Assembly (NCBI RefSeq): GCF_030733745.1 | Contig: NZ_JASHIK010000010.1 | Coordinates: 122,054-186,053, forward strand | Direction: 5' to 3' | DNA from: Stappia sp. MMSF_3263 | GTDB taxonomy: Bacteria > Pseudomonadota > Alphaproteobacteria > Rhizobiales > Stappiaceae | Length of the DNA stretch: 64,000 bases | Shown here: in pieces, positions 50,864 through 60,247 of the stretch | Numbering within the stretch: the stretch's first letter is position 1 | Layout of the letters: the number at the start of each line of letters is the position of its first letter | Program-made: the position numbers and the translations under genes | The notes under the pieces: model-generated | Databases searched by the model: none | What the model was told of the DNA's origin: nothing | Seen by the model: only the letters and a program-made list of their open reading frames with translations

Positions 50864-52651
50864 TCAGCGGCCGGCCGCGTAGGCCTGCATCAGCCGCGGC
50901 GTCGCCGCCGCGCGCATCAGGCCGTTCGCATCGCGCCGCGCCGCCGTCAACCGGCCGATCGACCATTCCGGCGCCACCTCGAGCGAATGACCGCGCGCCT
51001 TCAGCGCCTCGATCACCGGAGCACCGAAACTCTCCTCCAGCATGATGTGACCCGGCTGGCGCTGGCGCGGATAGAAGGAGGCCGGGAAGTGGGTGGTGTG
51101 GAACAGCGGCTGGTCGATCGCCTCCTGCAGGTTGAGATCGTGATGGACAAGCCGCAGGAACAGCGACAACTGCCACTGGTCCTGCTGGTCGCCGCCCGGC
51201 GTGCCGAAGGCAAGCGTCGGCCGGCCGTCCTTCAGCGCGATGCTCGGCGTCAGCGTGGTGCGCGGGCGCTTGCCCGGCGCCAGCGTCGTCGGCAGGCCTT
51301 CTTCCAGAAGGAACATCTGGGCGCGGGAATTGAGGCAGAAGCCGAGCGCCGGAATGATCGGCGAGGATTGCAGCCAACCACCGGAAGGCGTCGCCGAGAC
51401 CATGTTGCCCCAGCGGTCGATGACATCGATATGGACCGTGTCGCCGCGCTTTTCGGACAGGTGCGCCATGGTCGGCTCGTAGACGCCGGTTGACGACACT
51501 CCGAGCCCGTCGACCACTTCCATGACGCGGGCGACCTGGGCCTCGTAGCCAGGAACAGTGCCGGGGCGCAGGTCGAAGGACGCGGTCTCGCCGATCAGCC
51601 TGCGCCGCTCGGCATTGTATGTGTCCGACAGAAGATGGGAGACCGGCACGTCGGAGAAGGCCGGGTCGCCGTAATAGACCTCGCGGTCGGCATAGGCGAG
51701 CTTCATCGCTTCGGCGACAAGATGGACGAAGTCGGCGCCGACCGGATCGACATCGGCAATGCCGGTCCCCTTCAGCAAGGCAAGCGACTGCAGCAGCACT
51801 GGCCCCTGCCCCCACGGCCCGGTCTTGGCGACCGTCCAGCCGTGATAGTCATAGGTGGTCGGCGCTTCGCGGGTGGCGCTGTAGCCGGCAAGGTCGGCCG
51901 CGCTCAGAACACCCTTGTGCCGGGTTCCGCTGCCATCCATCGCCTCGGTCTTCGACACGAAAGCATCGATCTCCTCGGCGACGAAACCGCGATAGAAGGC
52001 ATCGCGCGCCGCCTCGATCTGCGCCTCGCGCCCGCTTCTCGCCTCCGCTTCCCGCAGCAACCGCTCCCAGGTATCGGCAAGCACCGGATTGCGGAACAGC
52101 TCGTCGGTCGACGGCGCCCCCCCGCCGGGACACCAGGTGGCGTGCGAGGTCGGCCATTCCTTTTCGAAGAAGCCGGCGAGCCCGGCAATGGTCGCCGAGA
52201 CGCGGGCCAGCATCGGATGTCCGTTGCGGGCGTAGTGGATCGCCGGTTCGAGCACGTCGCGCAGCGGCAGCCGCCCGTGGTCGCGCAGCATCAGCATCCA
52301 GCCGTCGAACGCACCGGGAATGACGGTGGCAAGCAGCCCGTCGCCGGGGATCAGCGTGAGCCCCTCGCCGCGATAATGCTCGAGCGTCGCGCCGGCCGGC
52401 GTCGGTCCCTGCGCGCAGATCACCTCGACCTTGTCGGTGGCGGCGTCATACTGGAGGATCGGCAGGTCACCGCCCGGTCCGTTCAGATGCGGTTCGACCA
52501 CCTGCAGGACGAACCCCGTGGCGGCGGCCGCATCGAAGGCGTTGCCGCCCTTTTCCAGGATGCTCATGCCGACGGCGGTGGCGATCCAGTGCGTCGAGGT
52601 AACGACCCCGAACGTGCCCCGGACTTCCGGTCTGGTTGTGAAACTGGACAT
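50864..52651 (-). CDS. ggt: Gamma-glutamyltransferase family protein
   Basis: A 595-residue Ntn-hydrolase of the gamma-glutamyltranspeptidase family. Self-cleavage would release Thr of GDT-VHIDVIDRWGNMVSATPSGGW as the nucleophile, corresponding to the TTHxSVVD site of E. coli GGT. The large-subunit signature NAFDAAAATGFVLQVVEPHLNGPGGDLPIL is present, as are the substrate-loop residues. No signal peptide is visible, unlike periplasmic E. coli GGT, so it probably acts in the cytoplasm on imported gamma-glutamyl compounds. Relatives with cephalosporin acylase activity exist. It lies between the importer genes and the DUF1028 gene. Confidence 0.9.
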   Translation of the reverse strand: MSSFTTRPEVRGTFGVVTSTHWIATAVGMSILEKGGNAFDAAAATGFVLQVVEPHLNGPGGDLPILQYDAATDKVEVICAQGPTPAGATLEHYRGEGLTLIPGDGLLATVIPGAFDGWMLMLRDHGRLPLRDVLEPAIHYARNGHPMLARVSATIAGLAGFFEKEWPTSHATWCPGGGAPSTDELFRNPVLADTWERLLREAEARSGREAQIEAARDAFYRGFVAEEIDAFVSKTEAMDGSGTRHKGVLSAADLAGYSATREAPTTYDYHGWTVAKTGPWGQGPVLLQSLALLKGTGIADVDPVGADFVHLVAEAMKLAYADREVYYGDPAFSDVPVSHLLSDTYNAERRRLIGETASFDLRPGTVPGYEAQVARVMEVVDGLGVSSTGVYEPTMAHLSEKRGDTVHIDVIDRWGNMVSATPSGGWLQSSPIIPALGFCLNSRAQMFLLEEGLPTTLAPGKRPRTTLTPSIALKDGRPTLAFGTPGGDQQDQWQLSLFLRLVHHDLNLQEAIDQPLFHTTHFPASFYPRQRQPGHIMLEESFGAPVIEALKARGHSLEVAPEWSIGRLTAARRDANGLMRAAATPRLMQAYAAGR

Positions 52652-52699
52652 CCGATCTCCCTTGGGATGATGGTCTTGTTGTTTTCCGAAAGAACCAGC

Positions 52700-53599
52700 T
52701 CAGCCCTCGCGCGGGTCGAGCGCGTCGCGCAGGCCGTCGCCGAGCAGGTTGAACCCGAGCACGACGAGGAAGATGGCGGCCCCCGGCCACCAGGCCATCC
52801 ACGGCGCCTGGGTCATGAAGTTCTTGGCCACGTTCAGCATCGAGCCCCAGCTCGGGTTCGGCGGCTGCTGGCCCAGGCCGAGAAAGGACAGGCTTGCCTC
52901 GGCGATGATCGCGGTGGCGACCGTCAGCGTCGCCTGGACCAGCACCGGCGCGAACACGTTGGGCAGGATGTAGCGCGTCATGATCGCCAGATCCGGCAGG
53001 CCGATGGCGCGCGCGCCCTCGACGTAGTCCTCGGTCTTCACCGACAGCACCTGGCCGCGTGTCAGGCGAATGAAGATCGGCGTCGCCGAGAGGCCGATGG
53101 CGATCATCGCATTGGTCAGGCTCGGCCCGAGAAAGGCGGCAAGGGCAATGGCGAGAATGAGGAACGGCGTCGCCAGCAGCGCGTCGGTGATCCGCGAGAT
53201 GATCTGGTCGGTCCAGCCGCCGAAATAGCCCGAGACGAGACCGAAGGGCACACCGATGACAACCGCGATCAGCACCGAGACGACACCGGCAAGCAGCGAT
53301 GCCTGCGCGCCCCAGATCATCCGCGAGAGGATGTCGCGGCCGATCTCGTCCGTCCCCAGCCAGTAGAGCTCGGACGGGGCCTTCCGCACCGCCGACCAGC
53401 TCGTCGCCAACGGATCGGCGATCGGCAGGATCGGCGCCAGCACGGCAATCGCCACGAAGAAGGCGACCAGCACGAAGCCGAACAGCGCGCTCCTGTTGCG
53501 CTTCAGCTTCTTCCAGGCGCGGCTTTCAACGCGGATACCGAGCGTATCGTCCTCGTCTTCGATGGCGACCGGAACCGGTCCCGTTGCTTGCTCGCTCAC
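52700..53599 (-). CDS. dppC: Peptide ABC transporter permease, DppC-like
   Basis: A 299-residue permease with an N-terminal cytoplasmic segment and six membrane spans. YWLGTDEIGRDILSRMIWGAQASL is the DppC/OppC signature, followed by the EAA-type loop EGARAIGLPDLAIMTRYILPNVFAP and ASLSFLGLGQQPPNPSWGSML. The start is a GTG at 53599 overlapping the dppB stop (GTGA). Confidence 0.92.
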   Translation of the reverse strand: MSEQATGPVPVAIEDEDDTLGIRVESRAWKKLKRNRSALFGFVLVAFFVAIAVLAPILPIADPLATSWSAVRKAPSELYWLGTDEIGRDILSRMIWGAQASLLAGVVSVLIAVVIGVPFGLVSGYFGGWTDQIISRITDALLATPFLILAIALAAFLGPSLTNAMIAIGLSATPIFIRLTRGQVLSVKTEDYVEGARAIGLPDLAIMTRYILPNVFAPVLVQATLTVATAIIAEASLSFLGLGQQPPNPSWGSMLNVAKNFMTQAPWMAWWPGAAIFLVVLGFNLLGDGLRDALDPREG

Positions 53600-54543
53600 A
53601 GGGAGGCCCTCATGCGCGGGTTGAGCAGGAAATAGAGGATATCGGCCAAGAGGTTCATCAGGATGAAGCCGGCCGCCGTGCACAGCACCACGCCCTGCAC
53701 CACCGCATAATCGCGGGTGAAGACGGCATCGACGATCAGCTTGCCGAAACCGGGAATGGTGAAGATCTGCTCTGTCAGAACGGCGCCGGCGAGCAACTCG
53801 CCGAACAGCAGCGCGCCGAGCGTGACGATCGGCAGAAGCGCGTTGCGGAACGCATGCTTGATCACCACGACCTGTTCGCTCAGCCCCTTGGCCCGCGCGG
53901 TGCGGACATAATCCGCCTTGAGCACGCCGAGCATGGCCGAGCGGGTGTGGCGCATCAATGTCGCGGCCAGTGCCGTGCCAAGCACGAAGGCCGGCATGAT
54001 CATCGTCTGGAAGGAGCGCACCGGATCTTCCAGTGGCGAGACATAGCCCGACGCCGGCAGCCAGCCGAGCTGCACGGAAACCAGCAGGATCAGCATGATG
54101 CCGAGCCAGAAATTGGGGATCGACAGGCCGGACAGCGCGATGAAGTTGGCGATGTAGTCGATGGGCCCGCCCTTCTTCACCGCCGAGAGGATGCCGGTTG
54201 GAATGCCGATCGCCATGGCGATCGCCATGGCCATCAGGGCGAGTTGGATGGTCACGGGGAGCTTGTCGGCAATAAGCTGCAGCACCGGCTGGTTGGTCCT
54301 CAGCGAGACGCCGAGATCCCCCTGCACGAGTCCGCCGAGCCAATAGAAATACTGATGGATGATCGGATCGTTGAGCCGGTATTTCTCGCGGATGAAGGCG
54401 AGCACTTCCGGATCGCGCTCTTCGCCGGCGAGCACCAGGGCGGGATCGCCCGGCAACAGCTTCTGCAGCGTGAAGACGAAGACCGAAACCAGGATGAGCG
54501 TCGGGATCGCAATCAGCAGGCGGCGACCGATGAAGGCAAGCAT
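53596..54543 (-). CDS. dppB: Peptide ABC transporter permease, DppB-like
   Basis: A 315-residue permease. The start MLAFIGRRLLIAIPTLILVS, FTLQKLLPGDPALVLAG and the EAA loop VRTARAKGLSEQVVVIKHAFRNALLPI are classic DppB/OppB features. The ATG at 54543 is preferred (GGAG seven bases upstream) over an open frame reaching 54627, which would overlap the GT25 gene. Confidence 0.92.
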   Translation of the reverse strand: MLAFIGRRLLIAIPTLILVSVFVFTLQKLLPGDPALVLAGEERDPEVLAFIREKYRLNDPIIHQYFYWLGGLVQGDLGVSLRTNQPVLQLIADKLPVTIQLALMAMAIAMAIGIPTGILSAVKKGGPIDYIANFIALSGLSIPNFWLGIMLILLVSVQLGWLPASGYVSPLEDPVRSFQTMIMPAFVLGTALAATLMRHTRSAMLGVLKADYVRTARAKGLSEQVVVIKHAFRNALLPIVTLGALLFGELLAGAVLTEQIFTIPGFGKLIVDAVFTRDYAVVQGVVLCTAAGFILMNLLADILYFLLNPRMRASL

Positions 54544-54586
54544 CACGAGGCTCCGGCGCTGGAGAGGAGGAAGGCGGCGTAGGGGA

Positions 54587-55387
54587 TCATGCGTGCTCCA
54601 CCACGGTGGTGCGGCGCTGGCCCGCAACGGTCCTCACCTTGTGTGAAAGATCGCGGCAAGCCTGGGCCAGGTCGCCCGCGAATTCGGCGAGAACCGAACG
54701 GCGGGGCCGCTCCTTGCTCTCGCGCCCGTGGATGAAGCCCGCAGCATCGAACACGGAGCGTGGATCGGCATGCTTGTGCTCCTGCACGAACGGCGCCGGA
54801 TCCATCTGGTAGATCGTGAGGCTGCGGCTCAACGGCGAGCGCACGGCGAAGATCATCTCGTCGACGGCATCGCGAAAGCGTTCCGTCGCCGTCAACAGGC
54901 GCCGCGCCGCAGCCTGGGTGACGAGATAGGCGGCCGTGCAGTAGTGCGACGAATACAATCTGACCACGTCGTGACCGGCCTCCCGGCTTGCGGCGCGCGT
55001 GGCGAGCCGCACCGGTTTGAAATCGGTTTCCAGCTTGACGATGTCGGCATCCCCCGGAACCCAGCTGTCGGAGGCAAGCAGGCCGGCGCCCGCCTGCCCG
55101 ATCAGCACGTCATCCTCCAGAACCAGCGCGTAAGGCAGGTTCCGCTCGACGAGCAGCTGCCACGCAAGGCGATGGCTGAGGAAACAGGCGACCTCGCCAG
55201 GCGTCAGCAATCCCCAGTGGCCGGGGCCCGGCACGTGACGTGCGAATTCCTCTTCCCCCAACGCCCGCGCATCGATCGCCGGCACCCGCTCGAAGGCGGC
55301 ACCGCAATCGCCAAGCCGCGCCTGCATGCGCGTCAGCCGGTCCGCCGCGCGGTCGAGATTGATGAGCAGGATCGGAACCGGCGTCAT
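54587..55387 (-). CDS. Glycosyltransferase family 25 protein
   Basis: A 266-residue GT25 enzyme, the group that includes LPS galactosyltransferases and the collagen galactosyltransferases. It shows ILLINLDRAADRLTRMQARL at the start, CFLSHRLAWQLLVE, the DxD-like LVLEDDVLIG, and STYYCTAAYL-like SSHYCTAAYLVTQAAARRLL. No signal peptide or membrane segment. Unexpectedly it lies between the binding-protein gene and the first permease of the peptide importer, in the same direction, with 43 and 89 base gaps. Acceptor unknown. Confidence 0.9.
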   Translation of the reverse strand: MTPVPILLINLDRAADRLTRMQARLGDCGAAFERVPAIDARALGEEEFARHVPGPGHWGLLTPGEVACFLSHRLAWQLLVERNLPYALVLEDDVLIGQAGAGLLASDSWVPGDADIVKLETDFKPVRLATRAASREAGHDVVRLYSSHYCTAAYLVTQAAARRLLTATERFRDAVDEMIFAVRSPLSRSLTIYQMDPAPFVQEHKHADPRSVFDAAGFIHGRESKERPRRSVLAEFAGDLAQACRDLSHKVRTVAGQRRTTVVEHA

Positions 55388-55476
55388 GGAAAGGGTGAAC
55401 CCTCAGGGTCGGAGGTGACCGGAAACGGACGACAAGGGAGAGGCGGGACCCGGCAAGCCGGGCCCCGCCCATTCTG

Positions 55477-56994
55477 CTACTGCTTGAACTTGACGTTCTC
55501 GAGCCGGATCATGCCGTCCGGATAGGCGGTGAAGCCCTCGATCTTGTCGTCCAGCGCCCAGATCCAGGTCTGGTGGTAGAGGTAGATGATCGGCAGGTCC
55601 TTCGCGAGGATCTTGCGGGCCGCGTCATAGCTTGCCTTGCGGGTCGCCGTGTCGTTGCTGGTGCGTGCCTTGTCGAGCAGCGCATCGACCTCCGGGTTGC
55701 AGTATTTCGAATCGTTGATACCGCCCTTGCAGGTCATGAACTGGTGGATGTTGCCGTCCGGATCGACTCGACCCGACCAGCCCACCTGGCTCGCCTGGTA
55801 GTTGCCGCCCGACTGGTCGGCGAGCAGGCTGGCGAACTCCATCGACTTCAGCTTGACCGAGAAACCGGCTTCCGCCGCCATCGACTGCACCACCTGCATG
55901 AGCTGGGTCTGCACCGGGTTATTGGCGACCTGCACCTCGACCTCGAAGGTCTCGTGGCCGGCTTCCTTCATCAGCTCCTTCGCCCTGGCGATGTCGCGGG
56001 CGGGGATCGGCGTCTCCTTGTCGTACCAGGGGCTCGTCGGCGGGAACGGCTGGTTGCCGGGGGCGAAGGCACCTTCGAACACGACCTGGTTGATCGCGTC
56101 CCGGTCGAGCGTCAGCTCGAAGGCCTGCCGCAGCTTCGCATCGTTGCCGAACGGATTGTCGCCGCGCGCGCCATTGTCGATGTTGATGGTGATGCCCTGG
56201 TAGCCGAGGCTGACCGCATCGGCATAGACAAGGCCGGCATCGGACTTGACCGAGGCCGCGTCGGTCGCGGCAAGCCGCTCGAGCATGTCGAGGTCGCCGG
56301 AGCGCAGGTTGGCGAGCCGCACGGTCGTGTCCGGGATCGGCAGGAAGGTGACCGTGTCGAAATGGATCGCGTCGGCGTTCCAGTATTCGGCGAACCGCGT
56401 CAGCACGATGCGGTCCTGCTGTACGCGCTCGGTGAAGGAGAACGGACCCGAACAGACCGGGTTGGAGCCGAAATCGGCACCGGCCGCACCGGCCGCCGTC
56501 GGCGACACCATCATGCCGGCACGGTCGGCGAGCTGCGCCAGCAGCGTCGCGTCGGGCTGTGCCAGCGTCATCTTCACCTGGTGGGGACCGCTGACCTCGA
56601 CACTCTCGATCGACTTGACCTCCGACTTGCGGCGGCTCTCCGGCAGGCCCTTGGAACGCTCGATATTGGCCTTCACCGCCTCGGCGTCGAAGGGGGTTCC
56701 GTCATGAAAGGTGACGCCCTCGCGCAGGTCCATGGTCAGGACCTTGCCGTCCTCCGACCAGGACCAGGACGTGGCCAGCTGCGGCACGATCTCGAGATCC
56801 GGCGTGATGTCGACCAGCTTGTCGCAGAGCGAGGCATAGACGATACGCCCGACAAAGGTGCGGGACTGGTCCGGATCGAGAACGTCCGGATCCTCCTGGA
56901 GACCGATCCGCAGATCGGCGGCGGCGGCGGGCAGCGCGACAAGCGCGCTGGCGCTCAAAAGCAGGGCTGCAAGAAGACTGTTGCGCATTCTCAT
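55477..56994 (-). CDS. Peptide ABC transporter substrate-binding protein, DppA-like
   Basis: A 505-residue cluster C binding protein. It has a signal peptide (LLAALLLSASALVALPAAAA-DL) and the family pattern DLRIGLQEDPDVLDPDQSRT, LREGVTFHDGTPFDAEAVKANIER, GSNPVCSGPFSF, ALTLDRDAI-like ELTLDRDAINQVVFEG, and WSGRVDPDGNIHQFM near the C terminus. GAGGAG lies just two bases before the ATG at 56994 and eight before the ATG at 56988, so the latter may be the true start. Its substrates are peptides or related compounds; the GGT and DUF1028 neighbours suggest gamma-glutamyl compounds. Confidence 0.92.
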   Translation of the reverse strand: MRMRNSLLAALLLSASALVALPAAAADLRIGLQEDPDVLDPDQSRTFVGRIVYASLCDKLVDITPDLEIVPQLATSWSWSEDGKVLTMDLREGVTFHDGTPFDAEAVKANIERSKGLPESRRKSEVKSIESVEVSGPHQVKMTLAQPDATLLAQLADRAGMMVSPTAAGAAGADFGSNPVCSGPFSFTERVQQDRIVLTRFAEYWNADAIHFDTVTFLPIPDTTVRLANLRSGDLDMLERLAATDAASVKSDAGLVYADAVSLGYQGITINIDNGARGDNPFGNDAKLRQAFELTLDRDAINQVVFEGAFAPGNQPFPPTSPWYDKETPIPARDIARAKELMKEAGHETFEVEVQVANNPVQTQLMQVVQSMAAEAGFSVKLKSMEFASLLADQSGGNYQASQVGWSGRVDPDGNIHQFMTCKGGINDSKYCNPEVDALLDKARTSNDTATRKASYDAARKILAKDLPIIYLYHQTWIWALDDKIEGFTAYPDGMIRLENVKFKQ

Positions 56995-57005
56995 GGCTCC
57001 TCTGG

Positions 57006-58154
57006 TCATTTTGGTGACTCTGTCGGTCTGGATCCGGGACCTTGTTTGTTCAGGCGTTCGCTCCTGTCCCGGTAAAGCGAAAGACGTCTGGCGGCGGCCG
57101 CACTGGGCTCCGGCTCGGCAAGCGCGGCGATGCCCTCGCCGGCAACGCGCTGCCAGTGATGGCAGGCGACCTGGCGGCCCGCGGCCACCTCGACGAGTGC
57201 CGAGCGCTCCGCCTCGCAGCGCGCGTCGGCAAGCGGACAGCGTGTGTGGAAACGGCACCCCGTCGGCGGAGAAAGCGGCGAGGGCACATCGCCGGAAAGA
57301 TTTGCGTCGGCCTTGCGCGCGCGCGGGCTGGGGATCGGGATCGCCCGCATCAATGCGCGGGTATAGGGGTGGAGCGGCGCATCGTAGAGCGCGTCGGTCG
57401 CGGCCAGTTCCACCACCTCGCCCAGATACATCACCGCGACGCGGTCGCTCATGTGACGGATGACGGCAAGATCATGCGCGATCAGCACCAGCGTCAGGTC
57501 GTATTCGCGCTTCAGGTCCTCCAGCAGGTTGATCACCTGCGCCTGGATCGAGACGTCGAGCGCGGAGACAGGCTCGTCGCCGATCAGCACCTTCGGGCCC
57601 GAGGCGAGTGCCCGCGCGATGCCGATGCGCTGGCGCTGCCCGCCGGAAAACTCGTGCGGGTAGCGGCCCGCATACTCGGCCCTGAGGCCAACCCGGGTGA
57701 GCAGTCGCGCCACTTCCGCGCGCCGCCACTTCGCATCGCCAAGGCCATGCACACGCATCGGCTCCTCGATGATGGCGCCGACGCTCATGCGCGGGTTGAG
57801 CGAGGAGAACGGGTCCTGGAAGACGAACTGCAGGTCCTTGCGCAGCCGCCGCATATCCGCCTTCGGCAGCGCCGCGATGTCCTGCCCGCCATAAAAGACC
57901 TCGCCGGCGGTCGGGTCGATCAGTCTGAGCAGCAGCCGAGCAAGGGTCGACTTGCCGCAACCGCTCTCGCCGACCACGGCAAGCGTCTCGCCCCGGCGCA
58001 CCTTGAGAGACACCCCGTCGACGGCCCGCACCGACGGGCGCTCGCCGAACAGTTTCCAACCGACGGGAAAGCGCTTCTCCAGCCCGCGGGCCTCCAGGAC
58101 GATATCGGTTCCGGCGGGAACAAGCGGTGCTTCGGCAGGGGGCATGGCGCTCAT
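57006..58154 (-). CDS. dppF: Peptide ABC transporter ATPase, DppF-like
   Basis: A 382-residue ATPase with Walker [10 protein letters not shown], signature [15 protein letters not shown], Walker [15 protein letters not shown] and switch IAHDL. The C-terminal oligopeptide-transporter zone with four Cys ([21 protein letters not shown]) marks the Dpp/Opp group. It is coupled to dppD by ATGA and lies just upstream of the binding-protein gene. Confidence 0.93.
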   Translation of the reverse strand: MSAMPPAEAPLVPAGTDIVLEARGLEKRFPVGWKLFGERPSVRAVDGVSLKVRRGETLAVVGESGCGKSTLARLLLRLIDPTAGEVFYGGQDIAALPKADMRRLRKDLQFVFQDPFSSLNPRMSVGAIIEEPMRVHGLGDAKWRRAEVARLLTRVGLRAEYAGRYPHEFSGGQRQRIGIARALASGPKVLIGDEPVSALDVSIQAQVINLLEDLKREYDLTLVLIAHDLAVIRHMSDRVAVMYLGEVVELAATDALYDAPLHPYTRALMRAIPIPSPRARKADANLSGDVPSPLSPPTGCRFHTRCPLADARCEAERSALVEVAAGRQVACHHWQRVAGEGIAALAEPEPSAAAARRLSLYRDRSERLNKQGPGSRPTESPK

Positions 58155-59170
58155 GCGGCATCTCCAAAGCTCAGCTCCAGCGGCGCGTGCCGGCAGGCGG
58201 CCGCATGACCTTCGGCAACGGCTTGCAGCGGCGGCACCTCCGCCCGGCAGATGTCGTCGGCGAAGGGGCAGCGCGGCGCGAACCGGCAGCCGGCGGGCAT
58301 CCGGTCGACCGTCGGCACCATGCCGGGGATTGTCGCCAGCCGGTCGCCGCGATGGCCAAGCGAGGGCACCGAGCTGATCAGGCCGAGCGTGTAGGGATGC
58401 TGGGGATCGTCGAAGATTGCCGACACCGGCCCCGCCTCGACGATGCGCCCGGCATACATGACCGCCACCTTGTCGGCGATCTCGGCAACCACGCCGAGAT
58501 CATGAGTGATCAGCACCAGCGCCGTGCCGGTCTCCTCCTGCAACTCGCGCACCAGGTCGAGGATCTGCGCCTGGATGGTAACATCGAGCGCGGTGGTCGG
58601 CTCGTCCGCGATCAGAAGCTGGGGGTCGTTGGCCAGCGCCATGGCGATCATGACACGCTGGCGCATGCCGCCCGACATCTGATGCGGATAGTCATCAAGC
58701 CGCCGCTCGGCCGCCGGCACCTTGACCCGCCGCAGCATGTCGAGAGCCCGGGCGCGTGCCGCGGCCCGTGTGCCGCCGCGATGACGGCGCACGATCTCGG
58801 CGATCTGGTCGCCGACCGTGTAGACCGGATTGAGCGAAGTCATCGGTTCCTGGAAGATCATCGCCACGCGGTCGCCGCGCAAGGACGCCATCTCGCGGCG
58901 CGACAACGCGAACAGGTCGCGCCCCTCGAATATCGCCCGACCCGAAACGATCTGCGCCGGCGGCATCGGCAAGAGGCCCATCAGCGACAGGGCGGTCACG
59001 GACTTTCCGCAGCCGCTTTCGCCGACGATGCACAGCGTCTCGCCGGGCGCGACGGAAAAGGACACGCCGTCGACCACATTGGCGCGCGCGCCGGCAAAAC
59101 GCAGCGCCAGGTTCTCGACCGCCAGCAGCGGCCCGGCCCCCTCGCGGGAAAGATCAGCCGGCATCGGCAT
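58151..59170 (-). CDS. dppD: Peptide ABC transporter ATPase, DppD-like
   Basis: A 339-residue ATPase with Walker [11 protein letters not shown], signature [15 protein letters not shown], Walker [15 protein letters not shown], switch ITHDLG, and the Cys-containing C-terminal zone ([17 protein letters not shown]). The start at 59170 overlaps the end of the upstream gntR gene by 17 bases; a second in-frame ATG at 59164 is also possible. Confidence 0.93.
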   Translation of the reverse strand: MPMPADLSREGAGPLLAVENLALRFAGARANVVDGVSFSVAPGETLCIVGESGCGKSVTALSLMGLLPMPPAQIVSGRAIFEGRDLFALSRREMASLRGDRVAMIFQEPMTSLNPVYTVGDQIAEIVRRHRGGTRAAARARALDMLRRVKVPAAERRLDDYPHQMSGGMRQRVMIAMALANDPQLLIADEPTTALDVTIQAQILDLVRELQEETGTALVLITHDLGVVAEIADKVAVMYAGRIVEAGPVSAIFDDPQHPYTLGLISSVPSLGHRGDRLATIPGMVPTVDRMPAGCRFAPRCPFADDICRAEVPPLQAVAEGHAAACRHAPLELSFGDAA

Positions 59171-59909
59171 GCCCCTCGACGCTTTGCAGCATCAATCGTT
59201 CCTGCAGCGACAGGAGATGCTTGCGCATGACCTGTTCGGCGGCGACCGGATCGCGCCGCTCGATCGCATCGACCAGTTCGCCATGCTGCGAATGATAGAG
59301 CCGGGTGGAACTCGGCGTGCGCAACGCTTCGCGCACATGCCGCCAGTTGTCGTCCTGGCGGACCCGGTCGACCACGTCGAACAGCGCCAGGAACAGCGTG
59401 TTGCCCGCCGCCATCGCGACCGCCCGGTGCAGGGAACTGTCCCACAACTCGCGGCTGTCCATGTCGCCGGCCTCGATGACCTTGCCCGCGATCTCGCGCA
59501 TGCGGGCGATTTCGGGGGCCGTGGCGCGCAGCGCCGCCAGCCGGGCCAGCGCCGGCTCGATGCGCAGCCGCACCTCCATCACCTCGAACATGTTGCTCAT
59601 TTCCGGCAGCTGCCGGATGCGGCTCTCGGTGCGGCTGCGGGCGGCGGCGATGAAGGTTCCCGCGCCCTGCCGGCGCCAGATGCGCCCTTCCGCTTCCATC
59701 ACGTCAAGCGCGCGGCGCACCGCCCGGCGACCGACGCCGATTTCCTCGGCCAGCTCCCGCTCGGGCGGCAGCTGCTCGCGCGCCTCGCGTTCCAGCTGGT
59801 CGACAATGACCCTGAGCCGCTGCAGCGCCAGGCTGGAATTGCGTTCTGTCTGGTTCTCGTCTGCCAAGGACGCCGACCCCGATTGCACCTTTTTATATAT
59901 TGGTTCCAT
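59154..59909 (-). CDS. GntR-family regulator of the peptide/GGT operon, FCD subgroup
   Basis: A regulator of about 251 residues. The winged helix (LRVIVDQLEREAREQLPPERELAEEIGVGRRAVRRALDVMEAEGRI) is followed by an FCD domain with DSSLHRAVAMAAGN and HGELVDAIERRDP. The start MEPIYKKVQSG at 59909 is chosen because upstream codons in the open frame have no GntR character. It heads the minus-strand operon down to 49073. A palindrome with GAACCAAT arms lies 156 bases upstream, and a single half-site overlaps the start, so autoregulation is likely. Confidence 0.9.
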   Translation of the reverse strand: MEPIYKKVQSGSASLADENQTERNSSLALQRLRVIVDQLEREAREQLPPERELAEEIGVGRRAVRRALDVMEAEGRIWRRQGAGTFIAAARSRTESRIRQLPEMSNMFEVMEVRLRIEPALARLAALRATAPEIARMREIAGKVIEAGDMDSRELWDSSLHRAVAMAAGNTLFLALFDVVDRVRQDDNWRHVREALRTPSSTRLYHSQHGELVDAIERRDPVAAEQVMRKHLLSLQERLMLQSVEGHADAG

Positions 59910-60064
59910 TATTGGCGCAGAGCGGTTCCGCTGACAAGCCCGTTGCAACCGCCCTCGTTCCGGTTCTTGCAAAAAGAACGTTCTTGCCGAAATTTGCGCC
60001 CTTCTGCGCGCATGAATGCCGAAAGTTTCGGCAAGAGCGAGCCATCCCGCCGGACCCGGCTTCA

Positions 60065-60085
60065 GAACCAATATAGAATTGGTTC
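60065..60085. promoter_or_regulatory. GAACCAAT inverted repeat, candidate GntR operator
   Basis: GAACCAAT (60065-60072) and its exact inverse ATTGGTTC (60078-60085) flank a five-base spacer. The same half-site recurs near 59899-59906, next to the gntR start codon. The surrounding 59910-60110 region is AT-richer than its neighbours and contains no gene. Confidence 0.65.
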
Positions 60086-60116
60086 ATTCCCCGCCGGCCT
60101 TGCCTGCCGGCAAATG

Positions 60117-60147
60117 AAAAAGGGCGAGGCGTCAGACGCCTCGCCCT
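60117..60147 (-). terminator. Terminator of the BKACE gene
   Basis: The 12-base stem AGGGCGAGGCGT (60121-60132) pairs perfectly with 60136-60147 around a three-base loop. On the minus strand it is followed by a T run (As at 60117-60121). It lies about 100 bases after the BKACE stop. Confidence 0.85.
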
Positions 60148-60247
60148 TTCGGACTTTGGGACTTTATCGAAACCTGCGCCGGACAGCGGGACGGCAGCCA
60201 ATCCGGCCGGCCGACAGGTTCACACGGGCAGGTTCAGGCGGGCGTGT

